From: Leptospira bandrabouensis
GTDB taxonomy: Bacteria; Spirochaetota; Leptospiria; Leptospirales; Leptospiraceae
Direction: 5' to 3'
Assembly (NCBI RefSeq): GCF_004770905.1
Contig: NZ_RQHT01000014.1
Location: 992,001-1,056,000, forward strand
DNA: 64,000 nt
Shown here: positions 9,303-19,875 of the stretch, piece by piece
How positions within the stretch are numbered: the stretch's first letter is position 1
How the letters are laid out: every line of letters begins with the position of its first letter
Program-made: the position numbers and the translations under genes
Notes under the pieces: model-generated
The model's input: only the letters and a program-made list of their open reading frames with translations
What the model was told of the DNA's origin: nothing
The model's database searches: none

Positions 9303-12300
9303 ATGAGTATACGAGTAGCACTTTCCCATATTACGACTTATCAATATGATAAGTCAATTAGGCTCTCTCCGCATGTAATTCGATTAAGACCTGCACCACA
9401 TACTAAGAATCATATTGTTTCTTATTCGTTGAATATTTTGCCAGAACAGAAATTCCTTAATTGGCAACAGGATCCATTTGGTAATTATTTAGCACGTTTG
9501 GTTTTTCCTGAAAAAACAAATATTCTACAAGTAGCTGTAGATTTGGTTACAGACTTAAAGGTAATCAATCCATTTGATTTTTTTGTGGAAGAGTATGCGG
9601 AGAAATTTCCTTTTACTTATGACAAAATTTTAAAAAAGGAATTAACACCTTATTTAAAAGTTAAAAAACCGGGGAAACTACTTACATCGTATCTCAAAAC
9701 AATTAATAAAGAACCAAAAAGAATCGTAGAATTTTTAGTAACTCTCAACGCAAAAATTTACTCTGACATTGGTTATGTGATTCGAATGGAACCTGGAATC
9801 CAAACTACTGAATTTACTCTTTCTTCTCGAATGGGTTCTTGTAGAGATTCTGCTTATTTGTTAGTTCAAATTCTGAGACATATGGGTCTTGCGGCAAGAT
9901 TTGTATCTGGATATTTAATACAATTAAAAGCGGATGTAAAATCTTTAGATGGCCCATCGGGTGCTGAATCAGATTTTACCGATTTACATGCTTGGGCAGA
10001 AGTTTATATTCCTGGTGCTGGTTGGGTAGGACTTGATCCAACATCTGGTCTTTTTGCTGGTGAAGGACATATTCCTCTCGCGGCAACTCCAGAACCAGAA
10101 TCTGCTGGCCCCATTCAAGGTTTTACAGAAAAAGCTAAGTCTGAGTTTTCTTTCCACATGAACGTGGAGAGAGTTTTGGAAACACCACGTGTTACTTTAC
10201 CATATCATAATGAAGATTGGGATCGTATTATTCGGTTAGGTGATTCTATTGATAAAAGAATCAGAAAAAATGATATAAGGCTTACCATTGGTGGAGAACC
10301 TACTTTTGTATCCACAGAAAATCGGGAAGCACCGGAATGGAATTTTGATGCGTTGGGTTTTGAAAAATATTCTAAGTCAGAGCAGCTCATCAAACGTTTG
10401 GGAAAACATTTTGCACCTGGGGGACTACTGCAATATAGCCAAGGAAAATGGTATCCTGGAGAGCCAATTCCTCGTTGGGCTATGATTTCTTATTGGCGAA
10501 AAGATGGAGAACCAATTTGGAATCACCCGTATTTATTAGCAGACGATCGTTATACTGGTTCGGCAACCACAGAAGATGCAAGAAAATTCATAAGTGTTCT
10601 CGGAAACCATTTAAATATACCTTCTAAATCAATTCATTCAGCTTATGAAGATAATTTGTATTATCTTTGGCAAGAAGCAAATTTGCCAAAGGATACCGAA
10701 TCCATGTTAGATGGTTTAAATACTTATGACAAAATGGAACGGGAACGTATCTTAAGAGTGATCGATTCTGGCATTCATCGTGAAGTTGGTTACACAATTC
10801 CCCTTGATTACGATGCTTTCAGCCATTCTTGGATTACAGATGAATGGACTTTTCAGCGTGGCAAGATGTTTTTAATTCCTGGAGATTCACCTATTGGATT
10901 TAGGCTTCCCTTACATTCCTTAGGTGGAAAATCGTATTATCCTTATCCAGAAGATCCCGCCGTACCCAAACCAAAATTGCCCAAAGCAAAGGAATTAGGG
11001 CAGTCACAGTTATTTACAACAAACTTTAGTTATTCGATTGGTGGCTTTCAGACAAGAACCGCCCTTTGTGTCGAACCCCGAAATGGAAACATCCGTGTTT
11101 TTTTACCACCCATCCAATCTTTAGAAGGTTGGCTCAGGCTCATTTATGCAATTGAACAAACGGCCCTAGAAACAGACATTCCGATTGTTTTGGAAGGCTA
11201 CGAAGCTCCTCATGACCCAAGGTTAAATCGTTTTAAAATTACCCCAGATCCCGGTGTGATTGAGGTAAACTTCCATCCTTCCACTTCCTTTGGAGAGATC
11301 GTTGAAAAAACAAAAGTTCTATATGACGAGGCTTACCAACTTCGATTGACTGCAGAAAAATTTTTAATTGATGGTCGTCATTCTGGAACAGGCGGTGGAA
11401 ATCACATCACATTAGGTGGAGCAACTGTTGGTGATAGCCCATTCTTACGAAAACCTTCGCTTTTACGAAGTTTGGTTGCCTATTGGCAAAATCATCCAGG
11501 ACTTTCCTATTTATTCTCTGGAATGTTTATTGGACCTACTTCGCAATCACCTAGAATTGATGAAGCAAGAAATGATTCATTACATGAATTAAAAATAGCA
11601 TTCCAACAAATAGATTCCAATCGACATACTCCACCTTGGATGTTGGATCGAATTTTAAGAAATATTTTAATTGATATTACAGGAAATACACATCGAACAG
11701 AAATATCTATAGACAAATTGTTTGATCCAGGGTCACCTACTGGCCGTTTGGGGCTTATCGAAATGCGAGCATTTGAAATGCCACCTCATTATCAGATGAG
11801 TGTCATCCAACAAGCATTTATGATGGCTATTGTTTGTAAGTTTTGGGAAGATCCATACTATGGAAATCCCATTAATTGGAATACTGAATTACACGATCGA
11901 TTTATGTTACCTTATTTTGTTTATCGTGATTTTAAAGAAGTGATTCAAGATTTACAAAATAGTGGTTTTGGTTTTTTATCAAAAGACTTTGATCCTTTTT
12001 TTGAATTTAGGTTTCCACAATATGGAATTTGTTATTTAGATGGTATGGAAATTGAATTACGAATGGCACTTGAACCATGGAACGTACTTGGAGAAGAAAA
12101 TACAGCACAAGGAACTTCACGGGGAGTAGATTCTGCTACAGAGAGAGTGCAAGTCAAAGTTAAAGGATTTCATCCAGAGAGATATCGTTTGAGTTGTAAT
12201 GGATACGAAGTTCCACTACAACCAACTTCGGTTCAGAATGAATTCGTTGCTGGTGTTCGTTTTAAAGCCTGGTCACCTGTATTTACTTTACATCCACAAT

Positions 12301-12560
12301 TACCGGCACAACAATCGTTAGTGTTTGATGTTTACGATACCTGGAATCATAGAGCTCTTGGTGGTTGTACTTATCATGTTTCTCATCCTGGAGGATTGTC
12401 ATACCAAACCATTCCTATCAATGGATATGAAGCAGAATCAAGAAGGATTTCTCGTTTTTGGACTCATGGTCATAAGATTGGAAAAAGTTTGCCGCCAGTT
12501 CGTTTAGAAAATAAAGCCTTCCCATCTACCTTAGATCTTAGGATGGTTACATTCAAATAG
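9303..12560 (+). CDS. Transglutaminase-like protease with DUF2126 (large form)
   Basis: This 1085-residue protein has a bacterial transglutaminase N-terminal domain (about 1-110) and a papain-like transglutaminase core with a plausible triad Cys180 (SCRDSA), His229 (LHAW) and Asp245 (LDPT). A long DUF2126 region (about 295-1085) starts near LTIGGEPTFVS. The large form with DUF2126 is typical of this locus type. Such cores usually act as proteases or amidases rather than cross-linkers. It probably cuts or transfers the peptide made by the neighbouring ATP-grasp enzymes; that link is inference from the operon. There is no signal peptide, so a cytoplasmic location is likely. Confidence 0.9.
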   Translation: MSIRVALSHITTYQYDKSIRLSPHVIRLRPAPHTKNHIVSYSLNILPEQKFLNWQQDPFGNYLARLVFPEKTNILQVAVDLVTDLKVINPFDFFVEEYAEKFPFTYDKILKKELTPYLKVKKPGKLLTSYLKTINKEPKRIVEFLVTLNAKIYSDIGYVIRMEPGIQTTEFTLSSRMGSCRDSAYLLVQILRHMGLAARFVSGYLIQLKADVKSLDGPSGAESDFTDLHAWAEVYIPGAGWVGLDPTSGLFAGEGHIPLAATPEPESAGPIQGFTEKAKSEFSFHMNVERVLETPRVTLPYHNEDWDRIIRLGDSIDKRIRKNDIRLTIGGEPTFVSTENREAPEWNFDALGFEKYSKSEQLIKRLGKHFAPGGLLQYSQGKWYPGEPIPRWAMISYWRKDGEPIWNHPYLLADDRYTGSATTEDARKFISVLGNHLNIPSKSIHSAYEDNLYYLWQEANLPKDTESMLDGLNTYDKMERERILRVIDSGIHREVGYTIPLDYDAFSHSWITDEWTFQRGKMFLIPGDSPIGFRLPLHSLGGKSYYPYPEDPAVPKPKLPKAKELGQSQLFTTNFSYSIGGFQTRTALCVEPRNGNIRVFLPPIQSLEGWLRLIYAIEQTALETDIPIVLEGYEAPHDPRLNRFKITPDPGVIEVNFHPSTSFGEIVEKTKVLYDEAYQLRLTAEKFLIDGRHSGTGGGNHITLGGATVGDSPFLRKPSLLRSLVAYWQNHPGLSYLFSGMFIGPTSQSPRIDEARNDSLHELKIAFQQIDSNRHTPPWMLDRILRNILIDITGNTHRTEISIDKLFDPGSPTGRLGLIEMRAFEMPPHYQMSVIQQAFMMAIVCKFWEDPYYGNPINWNTELHDRFMLPYFVYRDFKEVIQDLQNSGFGFLSKDFDPFFEFRFPQYGICYLDGMEIELRMALEPWNVLGEENTAQGTSRGVDSATERVQVKVKGFHPERYRLSCNGYEVPLQPTSVQNEFVAGVRFKAWSPVFTLHPQLPAQQSLVFDVYDTWNHRALGGCTYHVSHPGGLSYQTIPINGYEAESRRISRFWTHGHKIGKSLPPVRLENKAFPSTLDLRMVTFK

Positions 12561-15095
12561 ATGATGACTCAAGAACCTTTTCCTTTAATCGGAAATTATA
12601 AAACCATTCCTGGAGTTTATGATGAACTCTACGATGCAGAAGGTCAAATTCGAAACAAATATAAGTTCTTAGTAAAATCCTTTCAAGAACTTGGCCCGGC
12701 GGAGTTATTGAATCGACGACGTGATACGGATCGAATTTTAAGAGAAAATGGTGTTACATATAATTTATACCAATCAGATTCACCCGAAGCAAAAGAAAGG
12801 CCTTGGGATTTAGATTTATTTCCATTAGTAATGGAAAGTGAGGAATGGAGGATTTTAGAAAGAGGACTTAATCAACGTGCTGATTTACTTGATGCACTGG
12901 TTAGAGATGTATATTCCAAAAGACGACTGTTACACGAAAAAAAAATTCCACCAGAAATTCTATTTAATGAAACATCATTTTTACGTGCTTGCGACGGAAT
13001 GTATGATTCTAATCACTTTCTAACTAAAAATCCGGCACTTCTTTTTTTTGTTTGTGATATAATAAGAGCTGCGGATGGAAATTTTTATGTTTTGAATGAT
13101 CGTGTACAAGCACCTTCAGGTTCTGGATATTCATTAGAAAATCGGATTGTATTGTCTCGAATTTTTCCCAGTATGTATCGCGATGCAATGGTTCACCGCG
13201 TTGCAGTTTACTTTCGCTCCCTACGAAAATCCTTAACTCAACTTGCGGGCGTTAGTGGAAGAGAGCCGGTTATAGTTTTATTAACCCCAGGACCATCGAA
13301 TGAAACATATTTTGAGCATGCCTATCTTGCTGGATATTTAGGTTACACACTTGTCCAAGGCGAAGACTTAACAGTTAGAAAAAATAAAGTATATATGAAA
13401 ACTGTGGAAGGTTTGCAACAAATCGATTTGATTTTGCGAAGAGTTGATGATGATTTTATGGATCCTTTGGAACTTAGAGGAGATTCACTTTTAGGCGTTC
13501 CTGGACTTTTAGAATCAGTTCGTTCTGGACATGTAAAAATTGCGAATCCTATTGGAACTGGCTTTTTAGAAAATCGCGCTTTATTGCCTTTTTATTCAGA
13601 TTTATGCCGTTTTTATTTGGGCGAAGATTTAATTCTGCCAATGGCACCAACTTATTGGATGGGAACACTACATCACTTTCAATTAGTTTTACAAAATCCA
13701 GAAAAATATGTTTTTAAAACAGTATCTCGTACTGATGAAGAAAAACCTGTAACTTTCATTGAACTGAGCGGAGCTAGAAAAGATTCGTTTTTACAAAAAT
13801 TAAAATCATCGCCCAATCGTTTCATTGCACAAGAAATGATCGCTTCTGCCACTGTTCCTGTGTTAGGTGAAAATGGCTTTCGACCGGGTCGGGCTATCAT
13901 GAGAACATTTGTTTCTTCCTCTGGATCTGGATATCAAACCATGGCTGGTGGTTTAGTAAGGGTTTCACCTTCCTTGGATGATTTTTTCATTACAAGCCAA
14001 AGAGGTGCTTGGAGTAAAGACCTTTGGGTTCTCGCTACGGAAACTCAAAAAGAAGAATCACTTTTAGTACCAAAATCAGATCAAGTTTTGATTTCAAGAA
14101 AAAGTGCAGGAGTGCCGAGCCGTGTCGCAGATAATTTATTTTGGTTGGCAAGGTATTTGGAAAGATCAGAAAATCAAACGCGTGTCATACGAGAGGCCAC
14201 ATATAAAATTTTACAAGTTGAAGACGGTTACGAAAGAGAATCTTTAGAAAATTCCTTAAAATTAGTAACACATGTTACTAATAGTTATCCAGGTTTTATT
14301 GGAGACGACGCAGGTGAATTATTTTTAAACCCATTTCCAGAACTACAGCGATTAACAACAAATCGCCAAATAGTAGGTAGTTTAGCTTTTCATCTAAAGA
14401 GCCTAGTGACAGCTTCTAAATCTGTTAGAGATCGACTCTCAGAAGATATGAAAAAGATTTTATTGCACTTAGAAGACCAATCGATTCATGAAATCGAATC
14501 TTATGATCAGATTATTGACTATCTACAAAAAATAATCGTGAACTTATCTTCATTAACTGGTTTGTCTTTTGAAAATATGAGTCGAGAAGCCGGTTGGTAT
14601 TTTTTAAATCTTGGTCGTCGCATCGAAAGATCAATCAATATGATTTTGATGTTACAAGGAATGATCCGATGGGATAAATTTCGGGACAAATCATCCTTTG
14701 AAACTTTTTTGAGAATTAATGACATTAGATTAACTTATAATAGGCGATATAGTGGAAAAATAGACCAAGAATCAGTTTTAGATATTTTGTTATTTGATAC
14801 TACTAATCCTAGATCTTTTGCTTATCAATTAGAACAAATCAATTCAAATATAAAGTTTTTACCAGGTAAAGATGAGAAAGTCGTTTATTCAGAAGATCGT
14901 GCGGCTCTTCAGCTATACACTCACTTTAAAATGAAAGATATTTCTATATTCTTTGCGAGTGAAAATCCTTTAGAATCTGTTTCCATTTGGTTGGAAGAGT
15001 TACATACCTTTTTAAAACAATTATCTGAAGCCCTGTCTGGTCGGTATTTCAATTATACCGAAGAACAAACAAGGATCGGAGATGGTAATGGCTGA
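12561..15095 (+). CDS. Fused circularly permuted ATP-grasp and alpha-E protein
   Basis: The 844-residue protein joins in one chain the two domains that are separate genes at 6898 and 8332. Residues about 1-490 form the ATP-grasp part (LNDRVQAPSGSGYSLENR, LRRVDDDFMD, and a C-terminal TMAGGLVRV segment matching MPGGLTRVA of the stand-alone copy). Residues about 515-830 form the alpha-E part, beginning VPSRVADNLFWLARYLERSEN. Its ATG follows the previous stop codon directly, and its 3' end overlaps the next start by 14 bases, so translation is coupled on both sides. The fusion supports a physical complex of the split proteins. Confidence 0.9.
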   Translation: MMTQEPFPLIGNYKTIPGVYDELYDAEGQIRNKYKFLVKSFQELGPAELLNRRRDTDRILRENGVTYNLYQSDSPEAKERPWDLDLFPLVMESEEWRILERGLNQRADLLDALVRDVYSKRRLLHEKKIPPEILFNETSFLRACDGMYDSNHFLTKNPALLFFVCDIIRAADGNFYVLNDRVQAPSGSGYSLENRIVLSRIFPSMYRDAMVHRVAVYFRSLRKSLTQLAGVSGREPVIVLLTPGPSNETYFEHAYLAGYLGYTLVQGEDLTVRKNKVYMKTVEGLQQIDLILRRVDDDFMDPLELRGDSLLGVPGLLESVRSGHVKIANPIGTGFLENRALLPFYSDLCRFYLGEDLILPMAPTYWMGTLHHFQLVLQNPEKYVFKTVSRTDEEKPVTFIELSGARKDSFLQKLKSSPNRFIAQEMIASATVPVLGENGFRPGRAIMRTFVSSSGSGYQTMAGGLVRVSPSLDDFFITSQRGAWSKDLWVLATETQKEESLLVPKSDQVLISRKSAGVPSRVADNLFWLARYLERSENQTRVIREATYKILQVEDGYERESLENSLKLVTHVTNSYPGFIGDDAGELFLNPFPELQRLTTNRQIVGSLAFHLKSLVTASKSVRDRLSEDMKKILLHLEDQSIHEIESYDQIIDYLQKIIVNLSSLTGLSFENMSREAGWYFLNLGRRIERSINMILMLQGMIRWDKFRDKSSFETFLRINDIRLTYNRRYSGKIDQESVLDILLFDTTNPRSFAYQLEQINSNIKFLPGKDEKVVYSEDRAALQLYTHFKMKDISIFFASENPLESVSIWLEELHTFLKQLSEALSGRYFNYTEEQTRIGDGNG

Positions 15096-15969
15096 TTTTA
15101 AAGTAATACATAAAACTAAGTATAGTTATGATGATACAGTTGCTTACTGCCATAATATGGCTCACATGTATCCGTTGACAACCTCGCACCAGGATTGTTT
15201 TAGAACTCATGTGACTGTAAACCCTAAACCTGTAGTCTCTTCCTTTCGAAGAGATTACTTTGGTAACCAAGTCTTTTTGTTTTCGGTAGAAGATCCTCAT
15301 CGTTCTTTAGAAGTTGTTGTTGAATCGACAGTACGAACACATCAGTCTTTGGGAATTGATTTATCTAAATCGACTCCTTGGGAAAATATATATTCACTCA
15401 TTCATGAGTCCACGCTTGATGCAGACCTTTTGTCTATTGAATACATCCAACCATCTTCGTTTATTGCGGCTAAACAAAGTTATTCGGAATTTGCACGTTT
15501 GTTTTTTACTGATGGCAAACCTGTTTATGCGGCGGCCTTGGAGATGACAACTTATATTTACCAAACTTTTCAATATGATCCTAAAGCGACGAGTATTAAC
15601 ACACCAATTGACCAAGTTTTAAACGAAAGAAAAGGTGTGTGTCAAGATTTCTCTCATTTGATGATAGCTGCCTTACGTTCGTTAAGAATTCCAGCTCGTT
15701 ATGTGAGCGGATATTTAGAGACACTTCCTCCTCCCGGTACGCAAAAATTACAAGGAAGTGATGCAACACATGCGTGGGTTTCTGTTTATTGTCCTATCTT
15801 TGGTTGGTTGGATTTTGATCCAACAAATGGCAAAATCATCACAGAAGAATATATTATCACAGCTGTTGGTCGAGATTATGCGGACGTATCTCCATTAAAG
15901 GGAATTTTATTTGGTGGTGGAAAACATAAGTTGAAAGTTGAAGTAGATGTAATACGAGAACAAATTTAA
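15082..15969 (+). CDS. Transglutaminase-like protease (small form)
   Basis: This 295-residue protein has a bacterial transglutaminase N-terminal domain (about 1-100) and a transglutaminase core with apparent triad Cys187 (VCQDFSH), His230 (THAW) and Asp246 (FDPTN). It lacks the DUF2126 region of the 1085-residue homologue at 9303. It begins inside the 3' end of the fused ATP-grasp gene, with GGATCGGAG-type sequence just upstream. A second in-frame ATG at 15088 is possible. It closes the five-gene cluster. Activity is probably that of a cysteine protease or amidase; the substrate is unknown. Confidence 0.9.
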   Translation: MVMADFKVIHKTKYSYDDTVAYCHNMAHMYPLTTSHQDCFRTHVTVNPKPVVSSFRRDYFGNQVFLFSVEDPHRSLEVVVESTVRTHQSLGIDLSKSTPWENIYSLIHESTLDADLLSIEYIQPSSFIAAKQSYSEFARLFFTDGKPVYAAALEMTTYIYQTFQYDPKATSINTPIDQVLNERKGVCQDFSHLMIAALRSLRIPARYVSGYLETLPPPGTQKLQGSDATHAWVSVYCPIFGWLDFDPTNGKIITEEYIITAVGRDYADVSPLKGILFGGGKHKLKVEVDVIREQI

Positions 15970-16055
15970 ATGTTTTTGGTTCTCTAATTTTTTATCACTA
16001 AAGTTTTGGGTTTAAATCTTAATAAGTTTCACTAGCCAGAAAAACAAGTTATGAT

Positions 16056-16087
16056 ATTCTATCATAAAGTAAACCTTATGATAGAAT
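16056..16087. promoter_or_regulatory. Perfect 12-bp inverted repeat across the RND start codon
   Basis: Left arm 16056-16067 (ATTCTATCATAA) and right arm 16076-16087 (TTATGATAGAAT) are exact reverse complements with an 8-base spacer. The preferred ATG (16078) sits inside the right arm. A further ATGATA at 16051-16056 pairs with TATCAT at 16060-16065, giving overlapping palindromes. It could be a repressor operator or an RNA hairpin hiding the start codon. The sequence is certain; the role is inferred. Confidence 0.6.
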
Positions 16088-19000
16088 CAGTTGTAGCATT
16101 TTCAATTCAAAACAAATTTAAAGTAATGGGTGTAACTTTAGTTTTTTGTTTGGTTGGAGTTATAAACGCTTTCCATTTGCCTATTGATGCAGTTCCAGAT
16201 GTTACTAATGTTCAGGTAACTGCAGTTACATCTTCTCCCGCCTTAACTCCTTTTGAAGTGGAGCAGTTCATTACCTATCCTATTGAATTAAAATTAAATG
16301 GGATTCCAGGTGCCACTGAAATTAGGTCCATTTCTCGCGCTGGTGTAAGCTCTGTCTCGGTAATTTTTGAAGATGGAACTGATATTTGGTTCGCAAGACA
16401 AATTGTAAATGAACGATTGAAGTTAGTTGATGCAGAGATTCCACCTGAATATGGAAAACCTGAATTAGCACCAGTTGCTACTGCTTTGGGTGATATTTAT
16501 GAATTCATTTTAACATCAGAAAATCATAACGAAACAGACCTACGTAGTTTTATTGATTGGGATCTTTCTAAAAAAATTAAAAGTGTTCCTGGAGTTATCG
16601 AAGTGAATACTTTAGGTGGTTCTCTTAAACAATATCAAATACTTATCGATCCTAAAAGATTACAAGTTCACAATTTAACAATTTCTGAAATATTAGAGAA
16701 TTTGAAAACAGCTAACTTTAACACAGGTGGAGGTTACGTTCAGAAAGATTATGAACAACTTGTGATTAGAGGTGAAGGTCAGTTCGAGGGTATTGATGAA
16801 ATCAAAAGAGTGGCTGTAAGAACTGCAAACGATGGAATTCCGCTTTTACTAGGGCAAATAGCAACAGTTAAAGAAGGTCCAGCATTACGATTTGGAATTG
16901 CAACAAAAAATGGAAAGGAGGTGGTTGCTGCCACTGTCATTATGTTACTCGGTCAAAATTCGCGCAAAGTTGTGAGTGATGTAAAACAAAGAATGGAGGA
17001 AATTCGATCCACACTACCACAGGGAATGAAAATTGAACCTTTTTATGATAGATCTGAGTTTATCAATCGTGCATTGAAAACAGTTTTTATTAATCTTACA
17101 GAGGGAGCCGTATTAGTATTTTTTGCTTTGATATTGACTCTAGGAACTGCGAAAGGAGGTATACTTGTCGCTTTAGCAATTCCGGTATCTATGCTAATCG
17201 CTGTTATATTTATGAAATATATAGGCGTAGTAGGAAATTTAATGTCACTAGGTGCATTAGATTTTGGATTGTTAGTGGATGGTTCTATCGTGATGTTAGA
17301 ATCAGTTTTGGCCGGTTTTTATATGGGTAGAAAAAAATTTAACCGACCGATGAATGAAGATGAAATTAAAAAAATCACGGACGATATCATTTTAGAAAGA
17401 TGTCAAAAAGTCGGTAAGGCAGCGGCATTTTCTGTTGCGATTATCATGTTAGTTTATTTGCCTCTGATGGTTCTTGAAGGAGTGGAAGGGCGTATGTTTC
17501 GTCCAATGGCAATTACAGTTGCTTTAGCTCTTGCAAGTGCACTTGTATTTTCGATTACAGTATTTCCTGCAAGTCTTGCGATTTTTTATAAAAAACCTTT
17601 CATTCATAAGGCTCATGCTTGGGAAAAAATTGAAGAATATTACGTTTTACTATTAAATTTGGGAAAACAAAGAAAACAAAAGATTTTATTATTCTCAGTG
17701 TTTTTGGTAATAGGTTCCTTTTTCTTAGGATCTTATCTAGGATCAGAATTTTTACCTAGAATTGACGAAGGCGAAATTGAAATTGATGCGAAACGTTTGC
17801 CTTCCACTGCCATTGATTATTCAAAAGATTTAAATAAAGATATTGAAAGGGTATTAAAACCATTTCCTGAAATTTCAAGTGTTGTCTCTCGAGTTGGTAG
17901 GGGAGAGTCTGCAGCAGAACCTTTGGGTACGGAAGAAACTTCTGTCATGGTAAAACTTTCTCCGAAAAAAAATTGGGTCAATGCCAGTTCTAGAGAAGAA
18001 TTGATGAATGTTTTGAAAGATAAACTAATATCATCGATCCCATCTACATATTTTAGTATGTCTCAACCAATTGAAAATCGAGTGAATGCGCTACTTACTG
18101 GTTCGAAAGCTGATGTGGTTCTTAAAATTTATGGCGATGATTTACAAACCTTAAAAACTCAAGCAGATAAAATGGCAACGGTTCTGTCAAAAATAGAAGG
18201 AACAGGTGATTTGCGTGTACAACGTTTGTTAGGTCTTCCCATGTTGCAAATAAACACAAACTATGATAACATGGCTCGTTATGGGGTGACCGCTTCCGAA
18301 ATATTACGCACGGTCGAAATGATGAGAGTTGGCTCGACAGCAGGGAAAATATTTGAAGGTGCTAGAAGGTATGATTTAGTATTACGATTAGATTTACAGG
18401 CGAAAGACATCGATTCAGTCCGAAACATTCCTATTATGACTTCACGAGGTACGACGGTTCCGCTAGCTCAAGTGGCAGATATTGAAATTCTTGATTCTGC
18501 ATCAGCGATTTATCGAGAAGGACTCAGACGGAGAATTTTTGTGGAAGTGAATATTCGAGGTCGTGATCTCGTTGGATATATCAATGAGGCTAAAAAGAAA
18601 ACCGAATCCATTCAAAATGCTTTACCTGAAGGTTATGAAATTGAATGGGGAGGACAATTTGATAATTTTGTTCGTGCACGAGACCGACTCATTCTTGTAG
18701 TTCCGGTAGCACTAGCGATTATATTTTTTATGTTAATCATAGCATTCGAAAGTGTGTATTATGCAGTTGGTGTTTTTTCTGTAGTACCTCTTGCTGCAGC
18801 AGGAGGTATACTGGGTTTGTTAGTTCGTGGCCTTCCTTTTAGCATCCCTGCAGCTGTTGGTTTTATTGCAGTCAGTGGGATAGCTGTATTGAACGGCGTC
18901 GTTTATGCATCAACTTTAAAGGATGAAATCAAAGCAGATGTAGATATCGATAAGGCCGTTGTATCGGCAGGGATTTTATCATTACGTCCTGTTCTCACTA

Positions 19001-19299
19001 CAGAGTTTATTGCAGCCATTGGCTTTTTGCCAATGGCATTATCAACTATGGCAGGCGCTGAAGTGCAAAGACCGCTAGCAACAGTTGTCATCTTTGGTGT
19101 GTTAGTTGCTACTGCACTTTCAAGATTAGTTTTACCTTTTGTTATGGAATATCTTTTGAAATTGGATGAAAACAGGAAACTAGTAAAGGAAGAAAATCGA
19201 ATTAATAGAAGTTCAAAACTAATTCAAATTGATATTGGTGAAGATAGTGACGAACCGAAAATGCAATCAAAAAATCCACCGAATCAAAAGCGAAAGTAG
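16078..19299 (+). CDS. Heavy-metal-type RND efflux pump, inner-membrane subunit (CusA/CzcA family)
   Basis: This 1073-residue protein is an RND transporter of the heavy-metal efflux type, driven by protons. It has the repeated RND layout: one N-terminal transmembrane helix, a large periplasmic loop, six helices, a second loop and six more helices. The fourth helix holds [17 protein letters not shown], with Asp395, Asp401 and Glu408 in the same spacing as the CzcA proton-relay residues, which supports the HME class. I prefer ATG 16078 over 16051 because the first helix starts there. No membrane-fusion or outer-membrane partner gene lies beside it, which is unusual. Metal specificity cannot be read from sequence alone. 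Confidence 0.88.
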   Translation: MIESVVAFSIQNKFKVMGVTLVFCLVGVINAFHLPIDAVPDVTNVQVTAVTSSPALTPFEVEQFITYPIELKLNGIPGATEIRSISRAGVSSVSVIFEDGTDIWFARQIVNERLKLVDAEIPPEYGKPELAPVATALGDIYEFILTSENHNETDLRSFIDWDLSKKIKSVPGVIEVNTLGGSLKQYQILIDPKRLQVHNLTISEILENLKTANFNTGGGYVQKDYEQLVIRGEGQFEGIDEIKRVAVRTANDGIPLLLGQIATVKEGPALRFGIATKNGKEVVAATVIMLLGQNSRKVVSDVKQRMEEIRSTLPQGMKIEPFYDRSEFINRALKTVFINLTEGAVLVFFALILTLGTAKGGILVALAIPVSMLIAVIFMKYIGVVGNLMSLGALDFGLLVDGSIVMLESVLAGFYMGRKKFNRPMNEDEIKKITDDIILERCQKVGKAAAFSVAIIMLVYLPLMVLEGVEGRMFRPMAITVALALASALVFSITVFPASLAIFYKKPFIHKAHAWEKIEEYYVLLLNLGKQRKQKILLFSVFLVIGSFFLGSYLGSEFLPRIDEGEIEIDAKRLPSTAIDYSKDLNKDIERVLKPFPEISSVVSRVGRGESAAEPLGTEETSVMVKLSPKKNWVNASSREELMNVLKDKLISSIPSTYFSMSQPIENRVNALLTGSKADVVLKIYGDDLQTLKTQADKMATVLSKIEGTGDLRVQRLLGLPMLQINTNYDNMARYGVTASEILRTVEMMRVGSTAGKIFEGARRYDLVLRLDLQAKDIDSVRNIPIMTSRGTTVPLAQVADIEILDSASAIYREGLRRRIFVEVNIRGRDLVGYINEAKKKTESIQNALPEGYEIEWGGQFDNFVRARDRLILVVPVALAIIFFMLIIAFESVYYAVGVFSVVPLAAAGGILGLLVRGLPFSIPAAVGFIAVSGIAVLNGVVYASTLKDEIKADVDIDKAVVSAGILSLRPVLTTEFIAAIGFLPMALSTMAGAEVQRPLATVVIFGVLVATALSRLVLPFVMEYLLKLDENRKLVKEENRINRSSKLIQIDIGEDSDEPKMQSKNPPNQKRK

Positions 19300-19378
19300 T
19301 CTCTAGGCTGTGGAAATATGAACTAATTATTCAAAAAAAAATGATTTTAAACAAATCAGTTGTGTTTTTGTCCCGCGC

Positions 19379-19447
19379 ATGGTAAAGGGAATGCATTGGG
19401 TGGCGGGTCTAGTTCCCCACCCAACAATCGGGCGGGGATTCTAATAT
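19379..19447 (+). repeat. 69-bp intergenic repeat, copy A
   Basis: The segment from ATGGTA to CTAATAT is one of three copies in the window, all on the plus strand, all exactly 69 bp, differing only by substitutions (about 87% identity with copy C by hand alignment). CCCCACCC at 19415-19422 pairs with GGGCGGGG at 19430-19437 around a 7-base loop with one mismatch. GGGTGG just upstream can alternatively pair with CCACCC. It lies between the convergent RND and arsC-like genes and may act as a transcription or mRNA-end structure. Confidence 0.8.
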
Positions 19448-19462
19448 CCGCAGCTTCCTAGG

Positions 19463-19825
19463 CTACCCCAATTTTTCCTTCCACTCCTCTTCCTTAAACC
19501 CTACCAAAAACCAACCATCGCCCACAACAAACGGTCGTTTCACCAAATTTCCATTCGAGGAGAGTTCTTTATAAATTTGATCTTCCGTAAGTGCAGTTAA
19601 CTTTTCTTTCCAATTTCCTTCACGATAATCCTTACCTGAGGTATTAAAAAGTTTTTTAATATCACCTAAGTATTGTTTTGCTTTCTTAAGCTCTGTGACA
19701 GAAGGGGGATTGTCCCGGATAGGGACTTGCTGAAAATCCACTTTTTTGGCTTTTAAATATTTGAGGGCATTTCGGCAGGTACTACATCCAGAATATTCGT
19801 AAACTTTCGGGTTGGAACGACTCAT
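19463..19825 (-). CDS. ArsC/Spx family thioredoxin-fold protein
   Basis: This 120-residue protein has the ArsC/Spx/YffB fold. Near the N-terminus it reads YEYSGCSTCRNALKYLK, where CSTC is the family's redox-active CxxC or arsenate-binding site. NGNLVKRPFVVGDGWFLVGF near the C-terminus is the family RP motif with the arginine used for substrate or partner binding. Arsenate reductase, glutathione-dependent reductase and Spx-type regulator are all possible, and no arsenic-resistance gene is adjacent. It is convergent with the RND gene and divergent from murB (50 bases between). Confidence 0.85.
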   Translation of the reverse strand: MSRSNPKVYEYSGCSTCRNALKYLKAKKVDFQQVPIRDNPPSVTELKKAKQYLGDIKKLFNTSGKDYREGNWKEKLTALTEDQIYKELSSNGNLVKRPFVVGDGWFLVGFKEEEWKEKLG

Positions 19826-19875
19826 AAGACTGATTTTCTTACTTACGATTTTTGCGGAAACTTTTTATTGGGATT

